Below are positions 43,066 through 51,500 of a DNA stretch of 64,000 nucleotides, piece after piece. Origin of the DNA: JAGWBG01 sp034421095 (GTDB lineage Bacteria > Chloroflexota > Dehalococcoidia > Lucifugimonadales > JAGWBF01); contig DAOUKR010000007.1 in the NCBI GenBank assembly GCA_034421095.1, positions 1 to 64,000 on the forward strand. The letters run 5' to 3'. Under the pieces are notes generated by a model. The model saw only the letters and a program-made list of their open reading frames with translations, was not told the origin of the DNA and did no database searches. The number at the start of each line of letters is the position of its first letter. The stretch's first letter is position 1. Position numbers and translations under genes: made by a program.

Positions 43066-43455
43066 ATGTTAAACGACGCCATAAGACTCAAGGCCATCAA
43101 CCACATCACCTATAACGTTAAAGATAAAGACGCTGCGTTGAGATGGTATGAGGACATACTGGGGTTAAAGCAGATACCCAAGCAGGTAGACGCAGACCAT
43201 CTGTATTGGCTTCAGCTGCCCAGCGGCGCCATGGTACACATTATCGAGGACCCGGATGCTCCCTCCGCGCCATCTCACCACACTGCCTTCGAGGTGGACG
43301 ACATAGAGGCCGCCCGTGATGCGTTGCAGGAGAAGGGAGTCGAAGTCACGGAGATTTCCGTTCGGCACGACGGGCAAAAGGCCTGCTATCTAAACGACCT
43401 GGACGGCAACCGCATTGAGATATGCACCAAGTCAGGATTTGGCGTTCTGGTATAA
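43066..43455 (+). CDS. VOC-superfamily metalloprotein (glyoxalase/dioxygenase fold)
   Basis: The 129-residue protein has two beta-alpha-beta-beta-beta modules. Candidate metal ligands are His in INHITYNV (about 13), His in SHHTAFEV (about 68) and Glu in NRIEICTK (about 117). The family includes glyoxalases, epimerases, fosfomycin-resistance enzymes and extradiol dioxygenases, so no specific reaction follows. AAGGAGAG precedes the ATG. It lies upstream of the gamma-glutamyltransferase gene on the same strand. Confidence 0.88.
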   Translation: MLNDAIRLKAINHITYNVKDKDAALRWYEDILGLKQIPKQVDADHLYWLQLPSGAMVHIIEDPDAPSAPSHHTAFEVDDIEAARDALQEKGVEVTEISVRHDGQKACYLNDLDGNRIEICTKSGFGVLV

Positions 43456-43533
43456 AGGAACCCCTATTCCTAAGTTGCGAGCCGAGCATTTCAATTGACG
43501 GCTGTGAACGCCACTCAGGCTGAGGAGGTCACC

Positions 43534-45294
43534 ATGCCGGTCCCCGGAACAACCCTGCAAAGCTACCGGCCATTGATACAGGGCACTAACGGCGTCGTCG
43601 TTTCCAGTCATCCCAGCGCCTCGATGGCCGGCCTGGATATATTGAGACGTGGTGGTAATGCCATTGACGCCGGTGTGGCGGTCGGTCTGGCACTTAACAT
43701 CGTCCACGCCGACGACTGCGGGTTTCTCGGGGTTGCCCCTACCGTCATTTACCTTGCGGACCAGAAGGAAGTGACCACGATTGACGGCCTTGGAGTGTGG
43801 CCTAAAAGGGCCTCGGTTGAATATTTTCAGCGCAACCACCAGGGCCAACTCCCCGGCGGTATCCTGCGCGCTTTGACTCCTGCGTCTGCCGACGCATGGT
43901 TCACGGCTCTAGCCCGATATGGGACCATGTCGTTCTCAGAGGTCGTTGGCCCTGCTATCACCCTGGCTGAACAGGGCTTCCCCATGTATCGCTATCTGGC
44001 AGGCCGGCTGCGGGACGCTTTTGAAATGTATAACCGCTGGCCGAGCAGTGCAGAGATTTTTCTTCCAGGGGGACGTCCGCCGGAAGTTGGGGAGATGTTC
44101 TTCCAGAAGGATGCAGCGGCGACTCTCCGCAGGATTGTTGCCCTGGAAGATGCCAACCTTGCCCAAGGTAGAGAGAGGGCGTTGATGGCGGCCAGAGATT
44201 ACGTCTATAAGGGTGAACTGGCCGAGAAGATTGTCTCGTTCTATAAATCCCAAGGAGGGTTGCTGGATGAGGATGACCTTTCCGACTACCGAGTCCGCGT
44301 AGAGCCGCCGGTCACGGTCAATTATCGCGGCTACGATGTCTACACCTGCGGACCCTGGTGCCAGGGGCCTGTCTTCCCCATGGCCGTCAAGATTCTTGAG
44401 GGCTTCGACTTGCGCGCGATGGGCCATAACTCTGCCGAGTATGTCCATACCGTTACCCAGGCTCTCAACCTGGCCTTCGCCGATAGGGAGCAGTATATCG
44501 GTGACCCCGCCTTTGTGGACGTGCCCATGGATGGGTTGCTGTCGGAAACCTACCTGAGCGAGCGTCGGCGCTTGATTGACCCGGACCACGCCTGGCCTGT
44601 CATGCCCCCGGCCGGAGACCCTTACAACTGCAGAGCCACTTTGGACGGAGCACCCCAGTCCGCGAAAGAGGCGGTTGCCGTGAGGGGATCGGCCGGAGAG
44701 GAAGGCGGGGGAACGTCGTATTTTGGTGTCATAGACAAGAGCGGCAACATCTTTTCCTGTACTCCCAGCGAGGGAATGAAGAACGGTGGCCCAATTATCC
44801 CGGGCACCGGTTTTTGTCTGTCGCTGAGAGGCGCTCAGTCCAGAGTCCAGGAGGGGCATCCGGCGTCTATAGCTCCGGCCAAGAGGCCACGGCTTACACC
44901 TGCGCCGGCGCTGGTGCTCCGGGAGGGCCAACCGGTGATGGCTCTGGGGGCTCACGGGGGTGACCATATCCCTCAGGGCCAGTTGCAACTGTTGCTCAAT
45001 GTAGTGGAGTTTGGACTCGACCCGCAGGAGGCGGTTGAGGCCCCCCGCTTTTACAGCTACAATTTCCCTTCATCCGGGTCTCCTCCAGCCTACCATCCCG
45101 GTGTGGTACGAGCTGAGGGGAGGATTTCTGAAGATGTGTTTGATGCACTACGCCGGAAAGGGCATATTGCAGAGAGATACCCTGACTGGTGGGAAGGGTC
45201 GGCTCTCTACGGGGTTCTCATTCGAAACCCACGCACAGGTGTGCTGCAAGGAGGGGCCGACCCTCGTTGCGAAGCGTATGCCGTGGGCTACTAG
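43534..45294 (+). CDS. Gamma-glutamyltransferase-family protein
   Basis: The protein is 586 residues from ATG 43534 (GAGGAGG upstream). It is an Ntn-hydrolase with LRRGGNAIDAGVAVGLALN near the start and the autoprocessing site GGGTSYFGVIDKSGN (near 395), where the Thr becomes the N-terminal nucleophile of the small subunit. PALVLREGQPVMALGAHGGDHIPQ is the conserved late motif. No signal peptide is evident, so it may act in the cytoplasm as an acylase on gamma-glutamyl or related amides. The next bases hold a MITE-like repeat. Confidence 0.92.
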   Translation: MPVPGTTLQSYRPLIQGTNGVVVSSHPSASMAGLDILRRGGNAIDAGVAVGLALNIVHADDCGFLGVAPTVIYLADQKEVTTIDGLGVWPKRASVEYFQRNHQGQLPGGILRALTPASADAWFTALARYGTMSFSEVVGPAITLAEQGFPMYRYLAGRLRDAFEMYNRWPSSAEIFLPGGRPPEVGEMFFQKDAAATLRRIVALEDANLAQGRERALMAARDYVYKGELAEKIVSFYKSQGGLLDEDDLSDYRVRVEPPVTVNYRGYDVYTCGPWCQGPVFPMAVKILEGFDLRAMGHNSAEYVHTVTQALNLAFADREQYIGDPAFVDVPMDGLLSETYLSERRRLIDPDHAWPVMPPAGDPYNCRATLDGAPQSAKEAVAVRGSAGEEGGGTSYFGVIDKSGNIFSCTPSEGMKNGGPIIPGTGFCLSLRGAQSRVQEGHPASIAPAKRPRLTPAPALVLREGQPVMALGAHGGDHIPQGQLQLLLNVVEFGLDPQEAVEAPRFYSYNFPSSGSPPAYHPGVVRAEGRISEDVFDALRRKGHIAERYPDWWEGSALYGVLIRNPRTGVLQGGADPRCEAYAVGY

Positions 45295-45345
45295 AGCCTT
45301 GCATCTTGCCCCCTCAGCCGGTGATAGGCCGAGCCGGATAGCTCT

Positions 45346-45505
45346 GAGGAAACTCTGAATAAGCTGAAACGGCGACCCGCCAACCCGTCATACTGGCGAA
45401 AGCCAGTATCCAGACCCTCCATCCGCCTGAGGCGGACTGGATTCCGGCCCGTGGCCTGCGCCAGGGCAGGCTCTACGCCGGAATGACGTTGTTCAGGGCT
45501 TTCCT
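45346..45505. repeat. MITE-like intergenic repeat, copy A
   Basis: Copy A is 160 bp and closely matches 59226-59356. Its ends are imperfect inverted repeats (AGGAAACTCTGAATAA versus the reverse of TTGTTCAGGGCTTTCCT). Inside are three hairpins: TACTGGCGAAAGCCAGTA, CCGCCTGAGGCGG, and TTCCGGC with GCCGGAA. This copy carries about 24 extra bases between the last two arms, themselves a dyad (GCCTG...CAGGC). It lies between convergent genes and reaches the stop codon of the downstream one. Confidence 0.85.
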
Positions 45506-46685
45506 AAGAAGAGTATGCCTGAGGCTCCCAGCCCCAGGGATGAGGGCCCCAGTCCGGCTCGAACACCTGACCACGCTTGACAGTCAGCGCCGGCACTACG
45601 GCTTTGTCCACCCGCAGGCTTGCCCCCAGCACGTCGTACACCACCCAGTCGCCGTCGTTGACCTGCAATACCGAGATGTCCGCCTGCCGCCCTACTGCCA
45701 GGCTCCCAAGGCGGTCCTGCTCTCCGATTGCCTTGGCCGGGTTGGCCGTACACATCGTAACTATCTGTTCCAGGGTGAATTCCATGGCTAGAAAACGAGT
45801 CATCATTTCCGTCATGCTGTGAACTGTCCGTATACGACCCGGCACAGTCAGGTCTGTACTGATGCAGTGGGGAAGCAGACCCTGGTCAACGACACGCTGC
45901 CCAATATCGAAGCTGAAGTTCATCCTCCCGTGGGCCGTGTCGAACCAGACGCCCCTGTCCGCCGCCTCACGGGCCTCGGGGACCAGTCTCCCGTTGGCGT
46001 CAAGGACTCCACCGGGGTTGGCGGTGAAGTAATGGGTGAGAATGTCACCCTCCTCCAGAATGGGAAACAGATCGCGGATTACATTGGGGTCGTAGCGCTG
46101 CTCCGTGTCGCCAATGTGTACCATCAGCTTGATACCGCTCTCTTTTGCAGCCCTCTTCGCCAGCCTGGGCATTTCCAGGCCAAAAATCTCAAGGGCGGGC
46201 GAGACCATGCGGGCCTTGATGCCCCTGATTAACCCCTTGTACTGGTTTGCCACACGCAGCGTGCCTTCCAGGTCAATGCTGCTTTCGGCAACGATGTCGG
46301 GAGTAGTGGCCAGTCCGGTCTGGCAGATGTGCATGAAGGGAATAATCTCGGTGTAACAGTTGGGAATGATGTGGTTGGGAAAGCCCCCAAAAGTCGCACA
46401 ACCGGAGCTTCCCGCATCCACAAGCGTCGTGACACCCGAGCGGACACCGCCCAGATCGGGATGGACCCCGCTGCTGATGATACCACTGAACACGTGGGCG
46501 TGGAGGTCAATCAGACCGGGGGTTACGATCTTGCCCGGTACGTTAATGACCCGTATGGCTTCCTCGACCGGGATGCCGGGAGCGATGGTGGCAATCTCCC
46601 CATCTTGGACCGCAATGTCGTGGACACCTTGAAGGTTCTGTGACGGGTCTACTACAGTCCCACCCTTGAGTAACAGGTCGTACAT
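45504..46685 (-). CDS. Amidohydrolase/deacetylase-family metallohydrolase
   Basis: The protein is 393 residues from ATG 46685 (GGAGGGTGAAT upstream); the longer frame to 46979 is unsupported. The amidohydrolase motifs are: LIDLHAHVFSG (HxH, about 55), a GIKARM lysine that may be carboxylated (about 150), LMVHIGDT (about 180), LTHYFTANPGG (about 205) and CISTDLT (about 270). It resembles the enzymes named amidohydrolase/deacetylase, which act on N-acyl or carbamoyl compounds. With the hydantoinase and gamma-glutamyltransferase nearby it may belong to amide or cyclic-imide breakdown. Substrate unknown. Confidence 0.88.
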   Translation of the reverse strand: MYDLLLKGGTVVDPSQNLQGVHDIAVQDGEIATIAPGIPVEEAIRVINVPGKIVTPGLIDLHAHVFSGIISSGVHPDLGGVRSGVTTLVDAGSSGCATFGGFPNHIIPNCYTEIIPFMHICQTGLATTPDIVAESSIDLEGTLRVANQYKGLIRGIKARMVSPALEIFGLEMPRLAKRAAKESGIKLMVHIGDTEQRYDPNVIRDLFPILEEGDILTHYFTANPGGVLDANGRLVPEAREAADRGVWFDTAHGRMNFSFDIGQRVVDQGLLPHCISTDLTVPGRIRTVHSMTEMMTRFLAMEFTLEQIVTMCTANPAKAIGEQDRLGSLAVGRQADISVLQVNDGDWVVYDVLGASLRVDKAVVPALTVKRGQVFEPDWGPHPWGWEPQAYSS

Positions 46686-46868
46686 ATTCACCCTCCTAGT
46701 ATCTTTGGCTGGGAAAGTGCGGGAGTCTCTGATAACTGTCTCATATACTCTACACTTACAAGAAGGGAATGAGAAGCCCTGTCGCATGAGGGTGATGAGG
46801 GTATTGACCTGCCTTGCCAGATAGTGTATTCCTACTGCTGTAACTTGAATTAGTTTTAGGAGGCCTTG

Positions 46869-47666
46869 ATGGTGGATTATGGCCGTTACAAGAACTTGAT
46901 TGTAGATAAAGCCGATAAGGTAGCTACTCTTACCTTCAACCGCCCGGAAAGGCTCAATGCCTTCAACTGGGAGCTTCATAGCGAGCTGGAGGATGTGCTG
47001 CTAGACCTGAACGTGGACGAGGAGGTACATGCCATTGTAATCACCGGGGCGGGACGGGCCTTCTCAGCTGGAGGTGACCTCAAGGGGATGCAGGATGACC
47101 TTGATCAACCTCCGATGAAGCGCATCCCCATGTATCACGGACGGCGACTCGTGATGAACCTGCTGGAAGTCAGGCAGCCTATTATTGCCGCAGTCAACGG
47201 GGATGCCGTGGGTGTGGGAGCCACCGTCGCCCTGTTTTGCGACGTGATTATGGCATCCGAAACAGCCCGCATCGGAGACCCTCATGTGCGAGTGGGCCTG
47301 GTTGCCGGAGATGGTGGAGCGATTATATGGCCCGCTCTGGTGGGTGTCGCCAAGGCTAAAGAGCTTCTTATGACGGGAGACTTGGTTCCGGCCAGTGAAG
47401 CCGAACGTATCGGGCTGGTCAATAAGGTGCTTCCTCAAGAGGAGGTGCTGCCGGCTGCTATGGAGATGGCAACGCGCCTGGTGAACGGAGCCACCTGGGC
47501 CATCCGTTGGACCAAGCACTCGATTAACAAGCAGCTTCGCGCCCAGATGGAAATGACGCTGGACATGTCCCTGGCTCTGGAGAGCTTGACCTACATAAGC
47601 GACGACCACCATGAAGCCCTGGCAGCCTTCCTGGAGAAGCGCAGGCCGAATTACACGGGTCTGTAG
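46869..47666 (+). CDS. Enoyl-CoA hydratase/isomerase (crotonase family)
   Basis: The protein is 265 residues from ATG 46869 (TTAGGAGG upstream). The crotonase features are NRPERLNAFNWEL (about 25), the oxyanion-hole segment GAGRAFSAGGDLKGM (about 61-75), and AAVNGDAVGVGATVALFCDV (about 111-130). One usual catalytic glutamate region reads ARIGDPHVRVGLVAGDGG, with Asp in place of one of the hydratase glutamates, so isomerase or other chemistry is possible. It is convergent with the CaiB/BaiF gene. Confidence 0.9.
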   Translation: MVDYGRYKNLIVDKADKVATLTFNRPERLNAFNWELHSELEDVLLDLNVDEEVHAIVITGAGRAFSAGGDLKGMQDDLDQPPMKRIPMYHGRRLVMNLLEVRQPIIAAVNGDAVGVGATVALFCDVIMASETARIGDPHVRVGLVAGDGGAIIWPALVGVAKAKELLMTGDLVPASEAERIGLVNKVLPQEEVLPAAMEMATRLVNGATWAIRWTKHSINKQLRAQMEMTLDMSLALESLTYISDDHHEALAAFLEKRRPNYTGL

Positions 47667-47688
47667 GAGATGTACCCTTCAGGTATCT

Positions 47689-48876
47689 CTATCCCACCAC
47701 CTGCTCTGCCCGCAGCTGTTCTATCTGCTCTTTGGGGTAGTTCAGCAACTCGCTGAGTATCTCGTCCGAGTGCTCCCCAGGCATGGGAGTGGGGCCTATG
47801 ACCGCAGGGGTACGGCTGAAGTGCCAGAAGTCCCCGGACACGTTTATCTTTCCAGCTATGGGGTCGGGCACCTCCACCAACGCTCGACGCTCCCAGGGAT
47901 GAGGGTCTTCGGCCGCCTGGGCTATGGTATTCACCGGGCTTGCCGTAATGTCGTGCAAAGTGAAATGGTCAATGGCTTCTCTCATGGTCATGTCTGCCAT
48001 TAGGTCCGTTACTGCCTCATTGATGGCCGGACCGTTCTGAGTCCGCCTGTGCCGCTCGGTGAACCGCTCGTCCTCCAGCCATTCCGGCTTATTCAAGGCC
48101 CGGCATACCCTGGGCCACTGGTGTTGGTCTCCTGCGGAGATGAGGACCCAGCCATCCTTGCAGGGATAGGCGCCGTTTGGGGGTGCACCACTGCCTTCGC
48201 CGCGTTTCGGGACCTCTCCCCCTCCGGCGTATGCTGAAACGAATATTTCGGTGTAGCTATAGCCGGTATCCGCAAGGCAGACATCCAGCGATTGGCCCTC
48301 GCCTGAAATTTCCCGCTCTCGTATGGCGGCAAGGGTCCCGATGGCGGCGTGCAACGCAGTAGTCCGGTCTATGATAGGGACTCCCGCTCGTATCGGGGGC
48401 ATTCCTTCTTGGCCAGTCATCATCATAATCCCGGACATAGCCTGCCCGATGGGGTCATAGCCTATCATGTCCTTGTAAGGGCCGAACTGACCATAAGCTG
48501 ACACGTTCACCATGATGATTCTTGGATTAAGCTCATAGAGAACGTCATATCCGAAACCCATCTTCTCTATGGTTCCGGGACGGAAGTTTTGTATAAGCAC
48601 ATCGGAGATTTTCACCAGGCCCTGGAGTATATCTTTAGCTTTTTCCTTCCTCATGTCTACTGAGAGGCTCTTCTTGCCACTGTTATACTGGATAAAGTAG
48701 GTGCTCTGCCCACCGGCCCAGGGGCCATGAGTCCGGGTCTCCTCACCACCCAGCCGTTCAATCTTGATTACCTCAGCCCCCAGGCGGGCCAATACCTGCC
48801 CGCAACGAGGTCCAGCTTGATGCCGGCCGAGGTCCAGCACTCGGATACCTTCCAGCGGAGACTTGACAGATCCCAT
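47689..48876 (-). CDS. CaiB/BaiF family III CoA-transferase
   Basis: The 395-residue protein has the family start LEGIRVLDLGRHQAGPRCGQVLARLGAEVIKIE (about 7-39), the NSGKKSLSVDMRKE segment and the catalytic aspartate region LDVCLADTGY (about 200). Family III CoA-transferases move CoA between carboxylic acids without a covalent ping-pong of the classical kind. GGAGGCAAATCT precedes the ATG. With the neighbouring enoyl-CoA hydratase it probably activates an acid for beta-oxidation-like breakdown. Many such genes are typical of SAR202-type genomes. Confidence 0.92.
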   Translation of the reverse strand: MGSVKSPLEGIRVLDLGRHQAGPRCGQVLARLGAEVIKIERLGGEETRTHGPWAGGQSTYFIQYNSGKKSLSVDMRKEKAKDILQGLVKISDVLIQNFRPGTIEKMGFGYDVLYELNPRIIMVNVSAYGQFGPYKDMIGYDPIGQAMSGIMMMTGQEGMPPIRAGVPIIDRTTALHAAIGTLAAIREREISGEGQSLDVCLADTGYSYTEIFVSAYAGGGEVPKRGEGSGAPPNGAYPCKDGWVLISAGDQHQWPRVCRALNKPEWLEDERFTERHRRTQNGPAINEAVTDLMADMTMREAIDHFTLHDITASPVNTIAQAAEDPHPWERRALVEVPDPIAGKINVSGDFWHFSRTPAVIGPTPMPGEHSDEILSELLNYPKEQIEQLRAEQVVG

Positions 48877-49053
48877 AGATTTGCCTCCTTTACTTCCATC
48901 CCCCGTCTCACTTTGGGAGTACGAGTTTCACGCTATTGTACGATGGTCTCAGGAAAAGGGCAAGGCTGAGTAGCGCCTTCAAGGGACCTTCCTCGTGCGC
49001 TCACATCTTCTTTGTGCTACACTCTCTTATGACCAATATCAGGAGGTAGGAGG

Positions 49054-50481
49054 ATGATTGACCTCGTTATCAGAGGCGGCCAGGTAGTGACTCCCTGGGG
49101 AGTCGGCGGGTGGGACGTGGCGGTGAAGGGCGAAAAGATTGTCGCCCTAGCCCAGCAGGGAACTCTCCCAGGTGATGTTGGTAGAGTCATTGACGCCACG
49201 GGCAAAATCGTCGTGCCTGGGGGAATCGAACCCCATGCCCATATAGCGGCACCCATAGCAGGACAGCCCGGGATGGAGACGGCCCCCCCCGAGCAGGTGA
49301 GCCGGTCGGCCCTCTTTGGCGGTACGACTACTATGACGGATTTTGCCATTCAACAGCCGGGAGTGGACGTCTTTCAGGCTATAGAAGAGAGGACGTCCAG
49401 GTGGAAGGGAAACTCCTACTGCGACTACTCCCACCATATCATGTTACTTCGAGAGGTCCCGGGGAAGATAATCGGCCAGATGCATGAGGCCGTCCAGGAG
49501 GGATTCCCAACCTTCAAGATTTTCACCACCAACATACGCCCCATAGACCGGATACCAGCGGGTGAGGAACGACTGGTGGGCATGGGACACCTTACGGCTA
49601 TAATGGAGCAGACGGTAGCCAGCGGCGGTCTCATGTTCGTCCACTCCGAAGACGATGATATTGTCCAGTACATGTATAAAAAGCTGACGGAAGAAGAACG
49701 CACCGAGTGGTACAACATGCACGAGGTGCATAACAACATGTCCGAGGACGTGTCCTTCCGGCGGGTCCTGCGGGTGGCCGAGTGGACCGGAGCGGCCGTG
49801 TATTTTGTCCACGTGAGCGCCAAAGAGGGCGTTAATGCCATCCGGGAGGCCAGGGGCAGGGGTATGCCAATCTACGGGGAGACCCTGCATAACTACGCCA
49901 GTTTTACCGCCGAGGACTACAAGCAGCCCGACGGCATGAAGTACCACACCTATCCCTCACTGAAGTCTGAAGAGGACCGTCTGGCCCTTTGGGATGGCCT
50001 TATCAAGGGAGGCATCAACACTATGGCTACCGACGAGTATTGCACAGACTTCGCTATGAAGATTGGAGGCAGGACGATTCACGACGTCGTCGGTGGCCAC
50101 AACGGAGCCGAGGCCCGCATGGGTATTACCTACAGCGAGGGAGTATCAAAACAGGGAATGTCCTTGCAGAGGTTCGTTGAAGTGACCTCTGCCAACGCCG
50201 CCAGGATTATGGGCTACTACCCTCGCAAGGGAGCCATAGCCCCTGGCAGCGACGCCGACATTGTGCTCATAGACCCTGGGATACGCAAGACTCTCTCGAT
50301 GAACGACTTCCACATCGGCGACTATAGCATCTGGGAGGGGACGGAGGTCGAAGGCTGGCCTGTGACTACCATATTGCGCGGGAAGGTAGTAGTGGAGAAC
50401 GGTCAGTTCTCTGGGACCCTTAGTGGTCAACGCATCCCTCGCAAAATAGAGCAGGATATACTCAACCGACCGGCGTGCTAG
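49054..50481 (+). CDS. Dihydropyrimidinase / D-hydantoinase-type cyclic amidohydrolase
   Basis: The protein has 475 residues, the normal hydantoinase length. Metal ligands: GGIEPHAHIAAP (HxH, about 57-60), the probable carboxylated lysine in FPTFKIFTTN (about 152), His in VYFVHVSAKEG (about 253) and Asp in NTMATDEYCTDF (about 330). These enzymes open cyclic ureides such as dihydropyrimidines, hydantoins or allantoin-like rings. GGAGGTAGGAGG precedes the ATG. A small cupin gene follows after 85 bp on the same strand and may share the transcript. Confidence 0.92.
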   Translation: MIDLVIRGGQVVTPWGVGGWDVAVKGEKIVALAQQGTLPGDVGRVIDATGKIVVPGGIEPHAHIAAPIAGQPGMETAPPEQVSRSALFGGTTTMTDFAIQQPGVDVFQAIEERTSRWKGNSYCDYSHHIMLLREVPGKIIGQMHEAVQEGFPTFKIFTTNIRPIDRIPAGEERLVGMGHLTAIMEQTVASGGLMFVHSEDDDIVQYMYKKLTEEERTEWYNMHEVHNNMSEDVSFRRVLRVAEWTGAAVYFVHVSAKEGVNAIREARGRGMPIYGETLHNYASFTAEDYKQPDGMKYHTYPSLKSEEDRLALWDGLIKGGINTMATDEYCTDFAMKIGGRTIHDVVGGHNGAEARMGITYSEGVSKQGMSLQRFVEVTSANAARIMGYYPRKGAIAPGSDADIVLIDPGIRKTLSMNDFHIGDYSIWEGTEVEGWPVTTILRGKVVVENGQFSGTLSGQRIPRKIEQDILNRPAC

Positions 50482-50566
50482 GAGAGGCAGCCCTTATCCC
50501 CTGCCCTTTCCCACCAATATGGGATGATAGTTTACGGCGGGTGGTGGAAGTTTAAGGAGGTATCCG

Positions 50567-50899
50567 ATGATAGTTCGACTCTATACGGGCAACGACGGAC
50601 AGTCCCATTTTGAGGACCTGGATACACCCTCCGGCCAGGTGGAGCAGGTAGAATTGAAGGCTGGCGCCGACCTGACCTTCCGTCGCTCTGCCGACGGGAG
50701 TTTTAGCGACTGGCATAACGCTCCCCGCCGTCAGTACGTGTTCATTCTCTCTGGTGCTATGGAAATTGGCATTGGTGATGGAACGAAGCGTTCCCTTGGC
50801 CCCGGCGATATACTGATGGCCGAGGACCTGACGGGCCATGGCCACACCACTTTGGCCGTGGGCGATCGTGTGTCTGTCTCCGTGCCGCTGCCGGATTAG
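50567..50899 (+). CDS. Small cupin-domain protein
   Basis: The 110-residue single-domain cupin contains RRQYVFILSGAMEIGIGDG (motif 1) and GPGDILMAEDLTGHGHTT (motif 2, about 82-99). The His residues in motif 2 could bind metal, whereas motif 1 lacks the usual HxH, so metal binding is uncertain. AAGGAGGT precedes the ATG. It follows the hydantoinase gene, which suggests an accessory or sensing role in the same pathway. No definite function can be given. Confidence 0.85.
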   Translation: MIVRLYTGNDGQSHFEDLDTPSGQVEQVELKAGADLTFRRSADGSFSDWHNAPRRQYVFILSGAMEIGIGDGTKRSLGPGDILMAEDLTGHGHTTLAVGDRVSVSVPLPD

Positions 50900-51066
50900 A
50901 CACGTCGGGAAGGGGCCGCGCCTTTTGCTGGGTCTTAGTGCTGTGAGTATGGAAATTCCCACCTTGAGAAGCTTGGCCTGACTATGGGTCAATCTTTGGT
51001 GCAAGCCACTACTGGCGTTATTAGCCTATCAAGCACACGTAGGCAAGGATACATGGAGGGTGCTCA

Positions 51067-51411
51067 ATGACGACAGAAGAACGGTCCCTGGGGAACCTTG
51101 AAGGGCGTATGGCCGAGCAGTCTGCCCTACTCCACCAGCTCCATGCCGACTTGACCTCTGGGCTTCGGCAAGTCAACGCCGACTTGACCTCTGGGCTTCA
51201 GCAAGTTAATGCTGACTTGACCTCTGGGCTTCAGCAGGTCAACGCCGACTTGACCTCTGGGCTTCAGCAAGTTAACGCCGACTTGACCTCTGGACTTCAG
51301 CAGGTCAACAGCAGTATTGATAGGCTGATGCTGACAATGATGGCGATTGGTGGTGGGCTGGTGGCTGCCCTCGTTGGGGTTATCATAACTCTGATAATCA
51401 GGGGTGGATAG
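51067..51411 (+). CDS. Membrane-anchored coiled-coil protein with five 11-residue repeats
   Basis: The 114-residue protein has a polar N-terminus, then five tandem ADLTSGLQQVN units (about 27-81) and a C-terminal helix (about 85-110, LMLTMMAIGGGLVAALVGVIITLIIRGG). An 11-residue period is the hendecad of right-handed coiled coils, so the protein is probably an oligomeric rod held by a C-terminal anchor. GGAGGGTGC precedes the ATG. It lies upstream of valS but is separated from it by a hairpin. No homologue with known function comes to mind. Confidence 0.75.
   Translation: MTTEERSLGNLEGRMAEQSALLHQLHADLTSGLRQVNADLTSGLQQVNADLTSGLQQVNADLTSGLQQVNADLTSGLQQVNSSIDRLMLTMMAIGGGLVAALVGVIITLIIRGG
51145..51309 (+). 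repeat. Five tandem 33-bp coding repeats
   Basis: The unit GCCGACTTGACCTCTGGGCT plus 13 more bases is repeated five times (51145, 51178, 51211, 51244, 51277). Copies differ at only a few mostly synonymous positions, so the array looks young or homogenised. Confidence 0.95.
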
Positions 51412-51437
51412 CAGGCCCGACGCATCCTCGGGCCTGC
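51411..51437. terminator. GC-rich hairpin after the repeat-protein gene
   Basis: GCAGGCCCGA and TCGGGCCTGC form a perfect 10-bp stem with a 7-base loop, starting at the stop codon of the coiled-coil gene. There is no T-run, so it may be a pause or mRNA-end structure rather than an intrinsic terminator. Confidence 0.45.
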
Positions 51438-51500
51438 CCAAATGTCCGGCCATTTCTCGAGACTGATAGTTGACGTGAGGTACACTTAGCTTTGTAAGGT

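Noticed and set aside
51145..51309. Possible CRISPR array
   Set aside because: The 33-bp units are contiguous, lack spacers and are in frame within a coding sequence; they encode an 11-residue protein repeat.
51412..51500. T-box leader of valS
   Set aside because: The spacer is under 100 bp, lacks the T-box core sequence, and contains only a GC-rich hairpin belonging to the upstream gene.
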